A stretch of DNA of 15,020 nt, from contig LFFH01000030.1 of the NCBI GenBank assembly GCA_001510455.1, forward strand, positions 1 to 15,020. The letters are read 5' to 3'. Positions 7,627 through 13,661 of the stretch are shown in pieces. Below the pieces are notes generated by a model. The model saw only the letters and a program-made list of their open reading frames with translations. It ran no database searches and had not been told where the DNA came from. Both the position numbers and the translations under genes were made by a program. Numbering within the stretch: the first letter of the stretch is position 1; each line of letters begins with the position of its first letter. Source of the stretch: Actinobacteria bacterium casp-actino8 (lineage in GTDB: Bacteria > Actinomycetota > Acidimicrobiia > Acidimicrobiales > Ilumatobacteraceae).

Positions 7627-7629
7627 CCT
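7624..7629 (+). promoter_or_regulatory. Putative -10 box (TAACCT) for a leaderless DUF5318 transcript
   Basis: TAACCT is followed by 7 nt and the ATG at 7637; its first three bases are the TAA stop codon of the CCA-transferase gene. It is the same hexamer and nearly the same spacing as at 6193-6198. No Shine-Dalgarno is seen. Confidence 0.5.
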
Positions 7630-7636
7630 GCCCTCG

Positions 7637-8095
7637 ATGTCGCGTCGTGACGAGCCGAGTCGAATGGGGCGTGAGCGCGATTCGTTCGGGGCGAGTTCGT
7701 TCCGTGGAATGTCGACCTTTCGTGGTGGTCTCGTCGACCATCGAATGGCCCGCCGGGCAACCATCAACGAAGTTCAACGGGGGCGACTGGGTCGAGAAGA
7801 GGTGTGCGATGCGCATCCGGAGCTGATGCGCGCTGCTCGCTCGGTCGGTAAGCGAACCGAGGCGATCTGTCCGATCTGTGAGGACGACAACCTGGTTCTC
7901 GTGACGTACGTGTTCGGGCCACGGTTGCCGGCGCACGGTCGACTGGCCGCCGACAACGACGAGTTGGCCGCCTTCCATCGTCGCCCCGAGGAGTACACGG
8001 CCTACGTGGTCGAAGCCTGTTGTTCCTGTCGCTGGCACTACCTCGTGCGAGCCTTGCCCATCGGTGGCCAGCGTGGTCGCCGCCAGGTGGGGTGA
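7637..8095 (+). CDS. DUF5318 family zinc-ribbon-like protein
   Basis: Function unknown; the family is confined to actinobacteria, where it is commonly found near ponA and rpsF. The 152-residue protein has a polar N-terminal extension (about 1-25), then the family core: GLVDHRMARRATINEVQRGR (31-50), EVCDAHPEL (55-63), a CPIC pair (Cys78, Cys81), YVFG (91-94), and CCSCRWHYLVR with Cys128 and Cys131. Two CxxC pairs suggest one bound zinc ion, perhaps a nucleic-acid or protein contact. The ATG at 7637 was chosen because it lies 7 nt after a TAACCT box; ATGs at 7664 (residue 10) and 7709 (residue 25) are alternatives, the latter nearest the conserved core. Family assignment is from remembered consensus. 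It is followed after 7 nt by a four-TM protein gene. Confidence 0.85.
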   Translation: MSRRDEPSRMGRERDSFGASSFRGMSTFRGGLVDHRMARRATINEVQRGRLGREEVCDAHPELMRAARSVGKRTEAICPICEDDNLVLVTYVFGPRLPAHGRLAADNDELAAFHRRPEEYTAYVVEACCSCRWHYLVRALPIGGQRGRRQVG

Positions 8096-8102
8096 CGATT
8101 CC

Positions 8103-8762
8103 GTGGCCAAAAGAGACCTCACCGGTTCGTCGGGCTTGAGTCGCCTCGGTCTGTCGAATCGATCGTCTCGCAACAATCGTTGGTTGTCGTACGACGCCAG
8201 TCGACGTCTCCAGCGGGATGCGCTCACCGGCATCGTGATGGTGCTGGTGGCGGCGATGGGCCTCTTGTTGATCGGAGCCTTCACCGATTCGTTCGCCGTT
8301 CAGTTCGTGGACGGGGTTCCGGTGGCCGACGGCAAGGACTGCCAACTTCTTCAAGTGTTCTCACCCGATGACCCGACCACCGCCATGCGGCCGATCGTCG
8401 ACTGCGGAGACGAAGCGAGTATCGGATTCTCCGGAGTGATCCGACACGTCCTGGTGGCCCTCGGTGCCGTCGGAGTGTTCTTGCTCCTGAGCGCGGTCTT
8501 CTCGCTCCTGCTGTCGTCCCGTATGCCTCAAGAGACGCTGGCGGTTCCGTTCTGTGTGGCGGCCATCTTGCTCGGAGTGATCGCTCTGTGGTGGGGACTG
8601 GGTGACATGGGAGGGCCGGCGCTCGTCGTGCAGGGTGATCGCGATCAGGCAGTGACCGGTCTCTTGCGTCGGGGATGGCAGTTCTCGACCGAGCGTGGCG
8701 CGGTTTCGGCGGGGGTGGGTCTCATTGCGGCGTCGATCGTCAGACTCACTCGCCCAGTCTGA
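8103..8762 (+). CDS. Hypothetical integral membrane protein, four predicted TM segments
   Basis: Not recognised. The 219-residue protein has a basic, Ser/Asn/Arg-rich N-terminal tail (1-40), likely cytoplasmic, then hydrophobic segments at about 42-62, 112-138, 146-168 and 198-214. A polar loop (about 63-110) between the first two segments carries two cysteines (Cys80, Cys101), which could form a disulfide if the loop faces outward. LWWGLGDMGG follows the third segment. The GTG at 8103 was chosen because AGGTGGGG lies about 9 nt upstream and it leaves a 7-nt gap to the DUF5318 stop; an in-frame ATG at 8064 would overlap that gene. Probably co-transcribed with DUF5318. In mycobacteria this slot next to rpsF holds ponA1 and other membrane-protein genes, so an envelope role is conceivable but unproven. 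Confidence 0.8.
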   Translation: MAKRDLTGSSGLSRLGLSNRSSRNNRWLSYDASRRLQRDALTGIVMVLVAAMGLLLIGAFTDSFAVQFVDGVPVADGKDCQLLQVFSPDDPTTAMRPIVDCGDEASIGFSGVIRHVLVALGAVGVFLLLSAVFSLLLSSRMPQETLAVPFCVAAILLGVIALWWGLGDMGGPALVVQGDRDQAVTGLLRRGWQFSTERGAVSAGVGLIAASIVRLTRPV

Positions 8763-8763
8763 C
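8739..8763 (+). terminator. Hairpin overlapping the stop of the four-TM gene; candidate terminator
   Basis: A perfect 8-bp inverted repeat, GTCAGACT (8739-8746) and AGTCTGAC (8756-8763), with a 9-nt loop, encloses the TGA stop at 8760-8762. Only a weak T-rich stretch follows (CTTTCATT), so this would be an actinobacterial tail-less terminator. It separates the four-TM gene from the rpsF operon. Confidence 0.45.
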
Positions 8764-8890
8764 CTGCGCTTTCATTGATCGTCGAGCCTTTGCCCCAGAC
8801 ATCGTTGACACACCCCTCGGCCAGACTTTCGAGGTGCCGTCGTTCCCGTCTTCGTCCCACACTCCTCGTCGGGTCGACCAAGGCCGCCGG

Positions 8891-8896
8891 TACACT
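8891..8896 (+). promoter_or_regulatory. Possible -10 box (TACACT) of the rpsF operon
   Basis: TACACT fits TANNNT and would start transcription near 8903, giving a leader of about 77 nt before rpsF. No good -35 lies 16-18 nt upstream. A perfect TTGACA at 8805-8810 is too far away to pair with it and lacks its own clear -10, so it may be chance or mark a second promoter. Confidence 0.35.
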
Positions 8897-8913
8897 TCCC
8901 GAGTCCATACAGA

Positions 8914-8953
8914 CCCTGCTCCGCAAGGGGCCCCGAGCCGGAACCCCGGTTCG
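8914..8953 (+). promoter_or_regulatory. Double-hairpin leader of the rpsF operon; candidate S6:S18 autoregulatory element
   Basis: Two adjacent hairpins lie between the putative promoter and the rpsF ribosome site. Hairpin 1 pairs CCCTGC (8914-8919) with GCA-A-GGG (8923-8929), a 3-nt loop and one bulged A. Hairpin 2 pairs CGAGCCGG (8934-8941) with CCGGTTCG (8946-8953), 8 bp including one G-T pair, and an AACC loop. Ribosomal leaders recognised by the S6:S18 complex are known from several phyla; whether this is one is inference. Confidence 0.4.
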
Positions 8954-8979
8954 CGACCGAAGGGAGGTTCACGCAGAAC

Positions 8980-9303
8980 ATGCGTGCCTACGAATTGATG
9001 ATCATCATCGATGGAACGATCGATGATGCCGTGGCCCAGCGATGGGCCTCCGACGTCACCAAGGCCGTGAAGGCCGCCGGTGGTGATGTGCCCGGGAAAC
9101 CCGATTGGTGGGGCAAGCGCCGTTTGGCCTACCCGATCAAGAAGAAGGAAGACGGCTACTACGCCGTGTTCAACCTCGTCGCCCCCGCCGGAGCCCTCGA
9201 TGAGTTCGAGCGCTCGCTGCGGATCTCCGACGACATCCTGCGCCACAAGTTGTTGCGTCTCCCCGATGCCGAAGCGGCTCGGCGAGGCCTGACAGCCGCC
9301 TGA
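8980..9303 (+). CDS. rpsF: 30S ribosomal protein bS6
   Basis: Binds the central domain of 16S rRNA together with bS18 in the platform of the small subunit. The 107-residue protein shows the family pattern: MRAYELMIIIDG at the N-terminus, WWGKRRLAYPIKKKEDGYY in the middle (the RNA-binding GKR.LAYPI motif), and ERSLRISDDILRHKLLR near the end, followed by a short tail. AGGGAGG (8961-8967) lies 12 nt before the ATG, a slightly long but workable spacing, and the start matches the conserved N-terminus. It is the first gene of the conserved rpsF-ssb-rpsR-rplI cluster and is separated from ssb by 37 nt. Confidence 0.98.
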   Translation: MRAYELMIIIDGTIDDAVAQRWASDVTKAVKAAGGDVPGKPDWWGKRRLAYPIKKKEDGYYAVFNLVAPAGALDEFERSLRISDDILRHKLLRLPDAEAARRGLTAA

Positions 9304-9340
9304 GCGCGGTCGGTCACCGTCACACCGTCAGGAGGACACC

Positions 9341-9787
9341 ATGGCATCCAACTCCATCACAGTCGTCGGGAATCTCACCCGCGATCCCGAACTTCGCTTC
9401 ACCCAATCGGGGAAGCCGACCGTCACTCTCGGTCTCGCCGTCAACCGTCGTTATCAGGTGAACGGCGAATGGCAGGAACAGACCTCGTACATGAACGTCG
9501 TGGCGTGGGATCAGTTGGCCGAGAACATCGCCGCGTCGCTCACGAAGGGCAGTCGAGTGCTCGTCACCGGCCGTCTCGACGTGCGTGAATACGAGGCTCG
9601 CGACGGCGGCAAGCGCACGGCAGTCGACATCGTGGCCGATGAGATCGGCCCGTCGTTGCGCTGGGCGACCGCCTCGGTTGAGCGCACCCCTGGTCGTGGC
9701 GACGGCGGCGGCGGATACAGCGGCGGTGGCCGCTCGTCCGGCCCGGCTCCGGCTGCCGATTCCTATCCCGACGAAGAACCGTTCTGA
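9341..9787 (+). CDS. ssb: Single-stranded DNA-binding protein
   Basis: Coats single-stranded DNA in replication, repair and recombination and recruits partners through its C-terminal tip. The 148-residue protein has an N-terminal OB fold (about 1-110) with ITVVGNLTRDPELRFTQSG, YMNVVAWDQLAENIAASLTKG, and VLVTGRLDVREYE, a Gly-rich linker (about 118-135), and an acidic tip ending DEEPF, close to the canonical D-D-x-P-F. AGGAGG at 9330-9335 lies 5 nt before the ATG, an ideal ribosome site. It sits between rpsF and rpsR, as in most bacteria. Confidence 0.98.
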   Translation: MASNSITVVGNLTRDPELRFTQSGKPTVTLGLAVNRRYQVNGEWQEQTSYMNVVAWDQLAENIAASLTKGSRVLVTGRLDVREYEARDGGKRTAVDIVADEIGPSLRWATASVERTPGRGDGGGGYSGGGRSSGPAPAADSYPDEEPF

Positions 9788-9817
9788 TCTCCACTACGTA
9801 CGAAGGACACTTCCCTC

Positions 9818-10216
9818 ATGAGTAACGCCAAGAAAGCTCCCCGTCGCGGTGCCCCCAAGGACACCGGACGCAAGATCAAGAAGAAGGCCAACATTTTGTC
9901 GGCCGAGAAGATCGAGTACATCGACTACAAGGACGTCAACCTGCTGCAGCGCTTCATGTCCGATCGCTCCAAGATCCGCGGTCAGAAGCTCAACGGCAAC
10001 ACCGTTCAGCAGCAGCGTGAACTGGCCACCGCCATCAAGAATGCTCGTGAGATGGCTCTTTTGCCGTACACCAAGCGCGTGGCGTCGGCCGGACGTGGGC
10101 CGCGACGTGGCCCGGCCACCGAAAAGGTTAGCGATCAGGTCGCCGAGGTCGAGTTGACCGACCAGGTCGAGGCCGAGGTCGTGGAGACCGCAGCCGATGC
10201 AGAGGGTGAGGCCTGA
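9818..10216 (+). CDS. rpsR: 30S ribosomal protein bS18 with acidic C-terminal extension
   Basis: Partners bS6 in the small-subunit platform. The core (about residues 24-86) is typical: [60 protein letters not shown]. The basic N-terminus has no cysteines, so this is the zinc-free (C-minus) form. After [16 protein letters not shown] an unusual tail of about 30 residues follows, rich in Glu, Asp, Val and Ala (105-132), so the protein is 132 residues against about 75-90 for most bS18. The tail is in frame to the TGA at 10214 with no sign of a frameshift. GAAGGA (9802-9807) lies about 10 nt before the ATG. Only 2 nt separate it from rplI. Confidence 0.97.
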   Translation: MSNAKKAPRRGAPKDTGRKIKKKANILSAEKIEYIDYKDVNLLQRFMSDRSKIRGQKLNGNTVQQQRELATAIKNAREMALLPYTKRVASAGRGPRRGPATEKVSDQVAEVELTDQVEAEVVETAADAEGEA

Positions 10217-10218
10217 TC

Positions 10219-10665
10219 ATGAAGGTGATTCTTCGTTCGGACATCTCCGGGCTGGGTAAGCGCGGTGACATCGTCGACGTGGCCGAAGGTCATGGCCGCA
10301 ATTTCCTCCTTCCCCGTGGTTTGGCCATCAAGGCCTCCGATGGGGCGCTCAGCCAGGCGGCGGCGATGCGCCGTCGCCGTGATCTGCGTGACGCAGCCGA
10401 TCGTGAATCGGCTCAGACCGTGGCCACGGTGCTCGTGAGCAAGGTCATCGAGGTGGCCGCCAAGGCGGGTCCCGAGGGTCGTCTCTATGGCTCGATTCAT
10501 GCCGCCGACGTGGCGGCGGCCGTCTCGGCCCAGGCCGGAGTCGAACTTGATCGTAAGAAGATCTCGGTGCCCGACCACATCAAGACCGTGGGCGAGTACT
10601 CGGTCGGGGCACATCCGCACCCCGAGGTCGAGTTCTCCTTCACGATCAACGTCGTCGCCCAGTGA
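10219..10665 (+). CDS. rplI: 50S ribosomal protein bL9
   Basis: Two-domain protein at the base of the L1 stalk of the large subunit; it helps keep the reading frame. The 148-residue length is standard. The N-terminal rRNA-binding domain shows MKVILRSDISGLGKRGDIVDVAEGHGRNFLLPRGLAI with the family signature, then a connecting helix (about 41-75) and a C-terminal domain with GPEGRLYGSI and KTVGEYSV. The ATG follows the rpsR stop by 2 nt, with a GGGTGAGG ribosome site inside the end of rpsR, so translation is probably coupled. Confidence 0.98.
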   Translation: MKVILRSDISGLGKRGDIVDVAEGHGRNFLLPRGLAIKASDGALSQAAAMRRRRDLRDAADRESAQTVATVLVSKVIEVAAKAGPEGRLYGSIHAADVAAAVSAQAGVELDRKKISVPDHIKTVGEYSVGAHPHPEVEFSFTINVVAQ

Positions 10666-10678
10666 CGTCGCTCGGGGT

Positions 10679-10714
10679 TCGTCCACAGGATCCCGGCCGT
10701 CGTCCACAGGATCC
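10679..10714 (+). repeat. Two 15-bp direct repeats with DnaA-box-like cores upstream of dnaB
   Basis: TCGTCCACAGGATCC occurs at 10679-10693 and again at 10700-10714, separated by the palindrome CGGCCG. Their spacing start to start is 21 bp, two helical turns. The first nine bases differ at one position from the actinobacterial DnaA box TTGTCCACA. A partial third copy (CACAGG-GAT) begins 11 bp after the second CACA. All lie in the 103-bp gap between rplI and dnaB. Confidence 0.75.
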
Positions 10715-10768
10715 TCACAGGGATGTCCCACTAGCGATCAACAGGCTGCATCGGGGAAGGTGGGTCCT

Positions 10769-12208
10769 GTGACCGACACCTATCCCTCGTCTGGTTTCTC
10801 GTCCGGCCGCTCGGCCCGCGGGAATGGCGCGCGTCCGATGGCAACGGACCGCGTCCCCCCGCACAACCTGAGCGCGGAAGAGTCGTTGCTCGGCGCGTTG
10901 TTGTTGTCGCGTGAAGCGGTCAACACCGTGAGTGAACTCGGGATGCAACCCGATGTCTTCTATCGGGCCGCTCATCAGCACGTGTTCGACGCCATGCGAT
11001 CGTTGCTCGCCGGTGGTCAGCCGGTCGATGCCGTCACCGTGGCCGACGAACTTCGCAAGGCCGGATTGCTCGACGAGATCGGTGGAATGGACTTCCTTCT
11101 GCGTCTGCAGAACACGACACCTGTCATCGGGAACGTGCATCGCTACGCGAAGATCGTCAACGACACGGCGGCATTGCGTCGTCTGATCGGCGTCGCGAGT
11201 GAGATCGCCGAGATCGCATATTCCGAGCCCGACGACGTGGCCAAGGCTCTCGACACAGCCGAGAGCAAAGTGTTCGAAGTCGCCGATGATCGAGTGGTCG
11301 ACTCGACGGCCGAAATTCGTGACATCCTGCGCCTCACCACTGACGAACTCGAACGGCGCTACACCGAAAAGATAGGTGTGACCGGTGTGGCGACCGGATT
11401 CGTCGATCTCGACAATGTCTTGCTCGGGTTGCAGCCGTCATCGCTCGTGATCGTGGGTGCTCGCCCATCCATGGGTAAGTCGGCGTTCGCTCTCAACATC
11501 GCGACCCATGTCGCCAAGAACACTCGCAAGCCCGTGCTCGTGTTCTCTCTCGAAATGAGCCACAGCGAAATGGCTCAGCGAATCCTGTCGTCGGAAGCCC
11601 GAGTCGACACCAAGAAGCTGCGAACCGGCAACCTCACCGGAAACGAGTGGAGTGACGTCAACAACGCCGTGGGTCGTCTCGAGGTGCCGTTGTTCCTCGA
11701 CGACAATCCAGCCGTGACCGTGATGGAGATCCGGGCCAAGGCCCGTCGTCTGAAGGCCCGCTATGACGACCTCGGATTGATCGTCATCGACTACCTCCAG
11801 CTCATGGGAGGAAATACGCGAGCCGAGAACCGTCAGCTCGAAGTCAGCGACATCAGCCGAAACCTGAAGGTTCTGGCACGCGAATTGAACGTACCGATCC
11901 TGGCGCTCAGCCAGCTGAGCCGTCGACTCGAGGAGCGGTCCGACAAGAGGCCTCAACTCGCCGACCTTCGTGAGTCGGGGTCACTCGAACAGGACGCCGA
12001 TGTGGTGATGTTCATTCACCGCGAAGAGGTCTACAAACAGGATTCGATGGATCCTGCGTTGCGAGGGATGGCCGATCTCATCGTGGCCAAACATCGTGCC
12101 GGAGAACTTGCCAATCTCAAGTTGGTGTTCCAGGGGGAGTTCACGTTGTTCCGCAGCGCGGCCCGGGGCATCACGAGTCGTCCCGACGAGCCGGGCGAAC
12201 CGCAGTAG
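10769..12208 (+). CDS. dnaB: Replicative DNA helicase DnaB
   Basis: Hexameric 5'-3' helicase that unwinds the replication fork. The 479-residue protein has the N-terminal collar domain (PHNLSAEESLLGALLLS through about 180), a linker, and the RecA-like motor: Walker A GARPSMGKSAF (Lys237), LVFSLEMSHSEMAQR, Walker B LIVIDYLQLM (Asp341), NVPILALSQLSRRLEERSDKRP, and DLRESGSLEQDADVVMFIHRE near the DNA-binding and arginine-finger region. No intein interrupts the motor, unlike some mycobacterial DnaB genes. The GTG at 10769 was chosen for its AAGGTGG ribosome site about 5 nt upstream; frames opening further upstream overlap rplI. An ATG at 10838 is a less likely alternative. It ends 7 nt from the stop of the convergent VOC gene. 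Confidence 0.97.
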   Translation: MTDTYPSSGFSSGRSARGNGARPMATDRVPPHNLSAEESLLGALLLSREAVNTVSELGMQPDVFYRAAHQHVFDAMRSLLAGGQPVDAVTVADELRKAGLLDEIGGMDFLLRLQNTTPVIGNVHRYAKIVNDTAALRRLIGVASEIAEIAYSEPDDVAKALDTAESKVFEVADDRVVDSTAEIRDILRLTTDELERRYTEKIGVTGVATGFVDLDNVLLGLQPSSLVIVGARPSMGKSAFALNIATHVAKNTRKPVLVFSLEMSHSEMAQRILSSEARVDTKKLRTGNLTGNEWSDVNNAVGRLEVPLFLDDNPAVTVMEIRAKARRLKARYDDLGLIVIDYLQLMGGNTRAENRQLEVSDISRNLKVLARELNVPILALSQLSRRLEERSDKRPQLADLRESGSLEQDADVVMFIHREEVYKQDSMDPALRGMADLIVAKHRAGELANLKLVFQGEFTLFRSAARGITSRPDEPGEPQ

Positions 12209-12215
12209 CTCTCGG

Positions 12216-12773
12216 TCAGCCGGACGGAAGCAGAACCGGATCGCCTTCGGGCTGCCAGATCTTGGCGCCGAAGATCTTTTCCATTTCGGGTTGCGGGTTC
12301 ATGAGCAATTCGACGGCGTGCGTCTTTTCGTCCTCGGTGAAGTCGCGCACGGTATGGCAGAACTCGACCGTGTTGCCTTCCGGATCACGGATGTAGATCG
12401 ACCGGCAGAACTCGTGGTCGACCTCGAGAACCGTCTGTCCACACGAACGCCATCTCTCACGGTGACGTTCCAGATCCTCGGCGGTCGGAGCGTCGAAGGC
12501 GAGATGATTGGCCCACCACGGCAGACCAGCGCTCTTGTTGAGGTTGGTTCCGAATTCGGTACCGATCGAGTCGTCGTGTATTTCCCAGAAGGCGATCATC
12601 CCTTGCTCACCCGAGGGCGACGTTCCGGTGGAATAGAAGAAATGCTTGCTCCAACCACCCTCAGGAGTGGGCGCTGTCACCACTTTCACGAGTTCGAAGC
12701 CCATGACGCGGGTGTAGAAGTCGTAGTTGGCGGCCGTGTCGTGAATGGCGATGGCGACGTGATGGAAACCCAT
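12216..12773 (-). CDS. VOC superfamily (glyoxalase / ring-cleavage dioxygenase-like) metalloenzyme
   Basis: A small metalloenzyme of the vicinal-oxygen-chelate fold; substrate unknown. The 185-residue protein contains two beta-alpha-beta modules. A plausible four-ligand metal site is visible: His5 (GFHHVAI), Glu64 (AFWEIHD), His90 (WANHLAFDAP) and Glu137 (DPEGNTVEF), the usual glyoxalase I-like spacing. A polar C-terminal tail of about 40 residues (from DFTEDEKTHA) extends past the fold. The ATG at 12773 begins directly at the first beta strand; upstream frames overlap the small membrane gene and the HD gene and look non-coding. A TAAGAC box 7 nt before the start hints at a leaderless transcript. 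Convergent with dnaB. Confidence 0.9.
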   Translation of the reverse strand: MGFHHVAIAIHDTAANYDFYTRVMGFELVKVVTAPTPEGGWSKHFFYSTGTSPSGEQGMIAFWEIHDDSIGTEFGTNLNKSAGLPWWANHLAFDAPTAEDLERHRERWRSCGQTVLEVDHEFCRSIYIRDPEGNTVEFCHTVRDFTEDEKTHAVELLMNPQPEMEKIFGAKIWQPEGDPVLLPSG

Positions 12774-12780
12774 GCGACCA

Positions 12781-12786
12781 GTCTTA
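12781..12786 (-). promoter_or_regulatory. Weak candidate -10 box (TAAGAC) of the VOC gene
   Basis: Minus-strand TAAGAC lies 7 nt before the ATG at 12773, the leaderless spacing seen at other genes here, but the sixth base is C, not the conserved T. No Shine-Dalgarno is visible. Confidence 0.25.
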
Positions 12787-12840
12787 CCCGTTGAGTCGGT
12801 GGCCGGCGACGCCGAGGGGGAGCGAAACGGGCTCGGCTGG

Positions 12841-12846
12841 CAGAAT
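12841..12846 (+). promoter_or_regulatory. Weak candidate -10 box (CAGAAT) of the two-TM gene
   Basis: CAGAAT lies 6 nt before the ATG at 12853; two of the three conserved TANNNT bases match. No Shine-Dalgarno is visible, so a leaderless transcript is possible but weakly supported. Confidence 0.2.
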
Positions 12847-12852
12847 GGCCCC

Positions 12853-13059
12853 ATGTTCCTCGGTGAAGACCTGCTCGCTTGGCTGGTGTTAGCCCTCGGT
12901 GGTGCACTCTTCGTGGGGAACGCTCTGGCAGTGGTGAAGCCGCCGCCGGCCACCAAAGAAGGTGATTTGGCCCGTGCTCCCCTGGCTCGCAGTGTGGTGA
13001 TGGCCGTCGTCGGGCTCGTGGCGGCCGTGTGGGCGCTGGCGTCGTTGATTTCGGGTTGA
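12853..13059 (+). CDS. Small two-TM membrane protein
   Basis: Function unknown. The 68-residue protein has two hydrophobic helices (about 8-28, LLAWLVLALGGALFVGNAL, and about 46-66) joined by a short charged loop, KPPPATKEGDLARAPLAR. Both termini are likely on the same side of the membrane. Similar short two-TM proteins are common in actinobacteria, but I cannot name a family. The ATG at 12853 was chosen because it starts just before the first helix; an in-frame ATG at 12772 would overlap the divergent VOC gene and adds a polar stretch with no hydrophobic character. The HD phosphohydrolase gene begins 7 nt after its stop, so the two are probably co-transcribed. Confidence 0.75.
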   Translation: MFLGEDLLAWLVLALGGALFVGNALAVVKPPPATKEGDLARAPLARSVVMAVVGLVAAVWALASLISG

Positions 13060-13066
13060 GGCTCTC

Positions 13067-13660
13067 GTGTCGGCCGATCGTCTCCAGCGTCAACTCGATT
13101 TCTTGGTGGAAATCGACCGGCTGAAAAGCATCGATCGTCAGACCAGGATCGCCGATGGTCGTCGCGAGAACACCGCCGAGCATTCCTGGCACTTGGCGAT
13201 GTACGCCCTCGTTCTCGCCGAACACAGCAACGAGGACATCGACATCCTCCACGTGCTCGCTCTGTGCTTGGTGCACGACATCGTCGAGATCGATGCCGGA
13301 GACACCTTCGCCTACGACGTCGCTGCGAACGGTGACAAGGAAGAGCGTGAGCGCAAGGCCGCCGAGCGACTGTTCGGGTTACTTCCCGCCGACCAGGCCG
13401 AATACCTGTGGCGTTTGTGGGAGGAATACGAGGCGATGGAGACGCCGGAGAGTCGCTTCGCGAATGCCGTCGACCGTATGCAGCCGGCCATGCTGAATCA
13501 TGTTGCCGGAGACGCGTCCACCTGGAAGGAACACGGGGTGACGACACCGCAGGCCGTGAAGCGCCTGTCACCGATCGGTGACGGCTCGCAGATTTTGTGG
13601 GCTCACACCCAGTCGATCATCGACGAAGCACGTCGACGCGGCGACATCCGCGACGTGTGA
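13067..13660 (+). CDS. HD-domain phosphohydrolase (YfbR / HDDC2-like 5'-deoxynucleotidase)
   Basis: Members hydrolyse the phosphate of (deoxy)nucleoside 5'-monophosphates in a metal-dependent manner; specificity here is inferred. The 197-residue protein shows the expected ligands: His39 (TAEHSWH), His70-Asp71 (LCLVHDIVEIDAGD), Glu74, and Asp136 (FANAVDRMQP), matching the H...HD...E...D pattern of YfbR. The N-terminal QLDFLVEIDRLKSIDRQTR is typical of the HD_3 subgroup. The GTG at 13067 has a GAGG ribosome site about 5 nt upstream, overlapping the stop of the two-TM gene. Convergent with rmuC, whose stop codon lies one base away. Confidence 0.93.
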   Translation: MSADRLQRQLDFLVEIDRLKSIDRQTRIADGRRENTAEHSWHLAMYALVLAEHSNEDIDILHVLALCLVHDIVEIDAGDTFAYDVAANGDKEERERKAAERLFGLLPADQAEYLWRLWEEYEAMETPESRFANAVDRMQPAMLNHVAGDASTWKEHGVTTPQAVKRLSPIGDGSQILWAHTQSIIDEARRRGDIRDV

Positions 13661-13661
13661 A

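Noticed and set aside
8805..8810. Perfect TTGACA as the -35 of the rpsF promoter
   Set aside because: No TANNNT lies 16-18 nt downstream, and it is about 80 nt from the better TACACT box, so it cannot be paired confidently.
10487..10768. Upstream extension of the dnaB frame
   Set aside because: It overlaps rplI, is Arg/Ser/Pro-rich, and the GTG at 10769 has a good ribosome site.
12435..12443. Another one-mismatch DnaA-box-like sequence (CTGTCCACA)
   Set aside because: Single, inside VOC coding sequence, with no partner; it shows that isolated one-mismatch matches occur by chance, which tempers the dnaB-upstream claim.
12774..13571. Upstream extension of the VOC frame on the minus strand
   Set aside because: It runs antisense to the HD and two-TM genes and encodes Arg/Ser/Pro-rich nonsense; the fold begins at the ATG at 12773.
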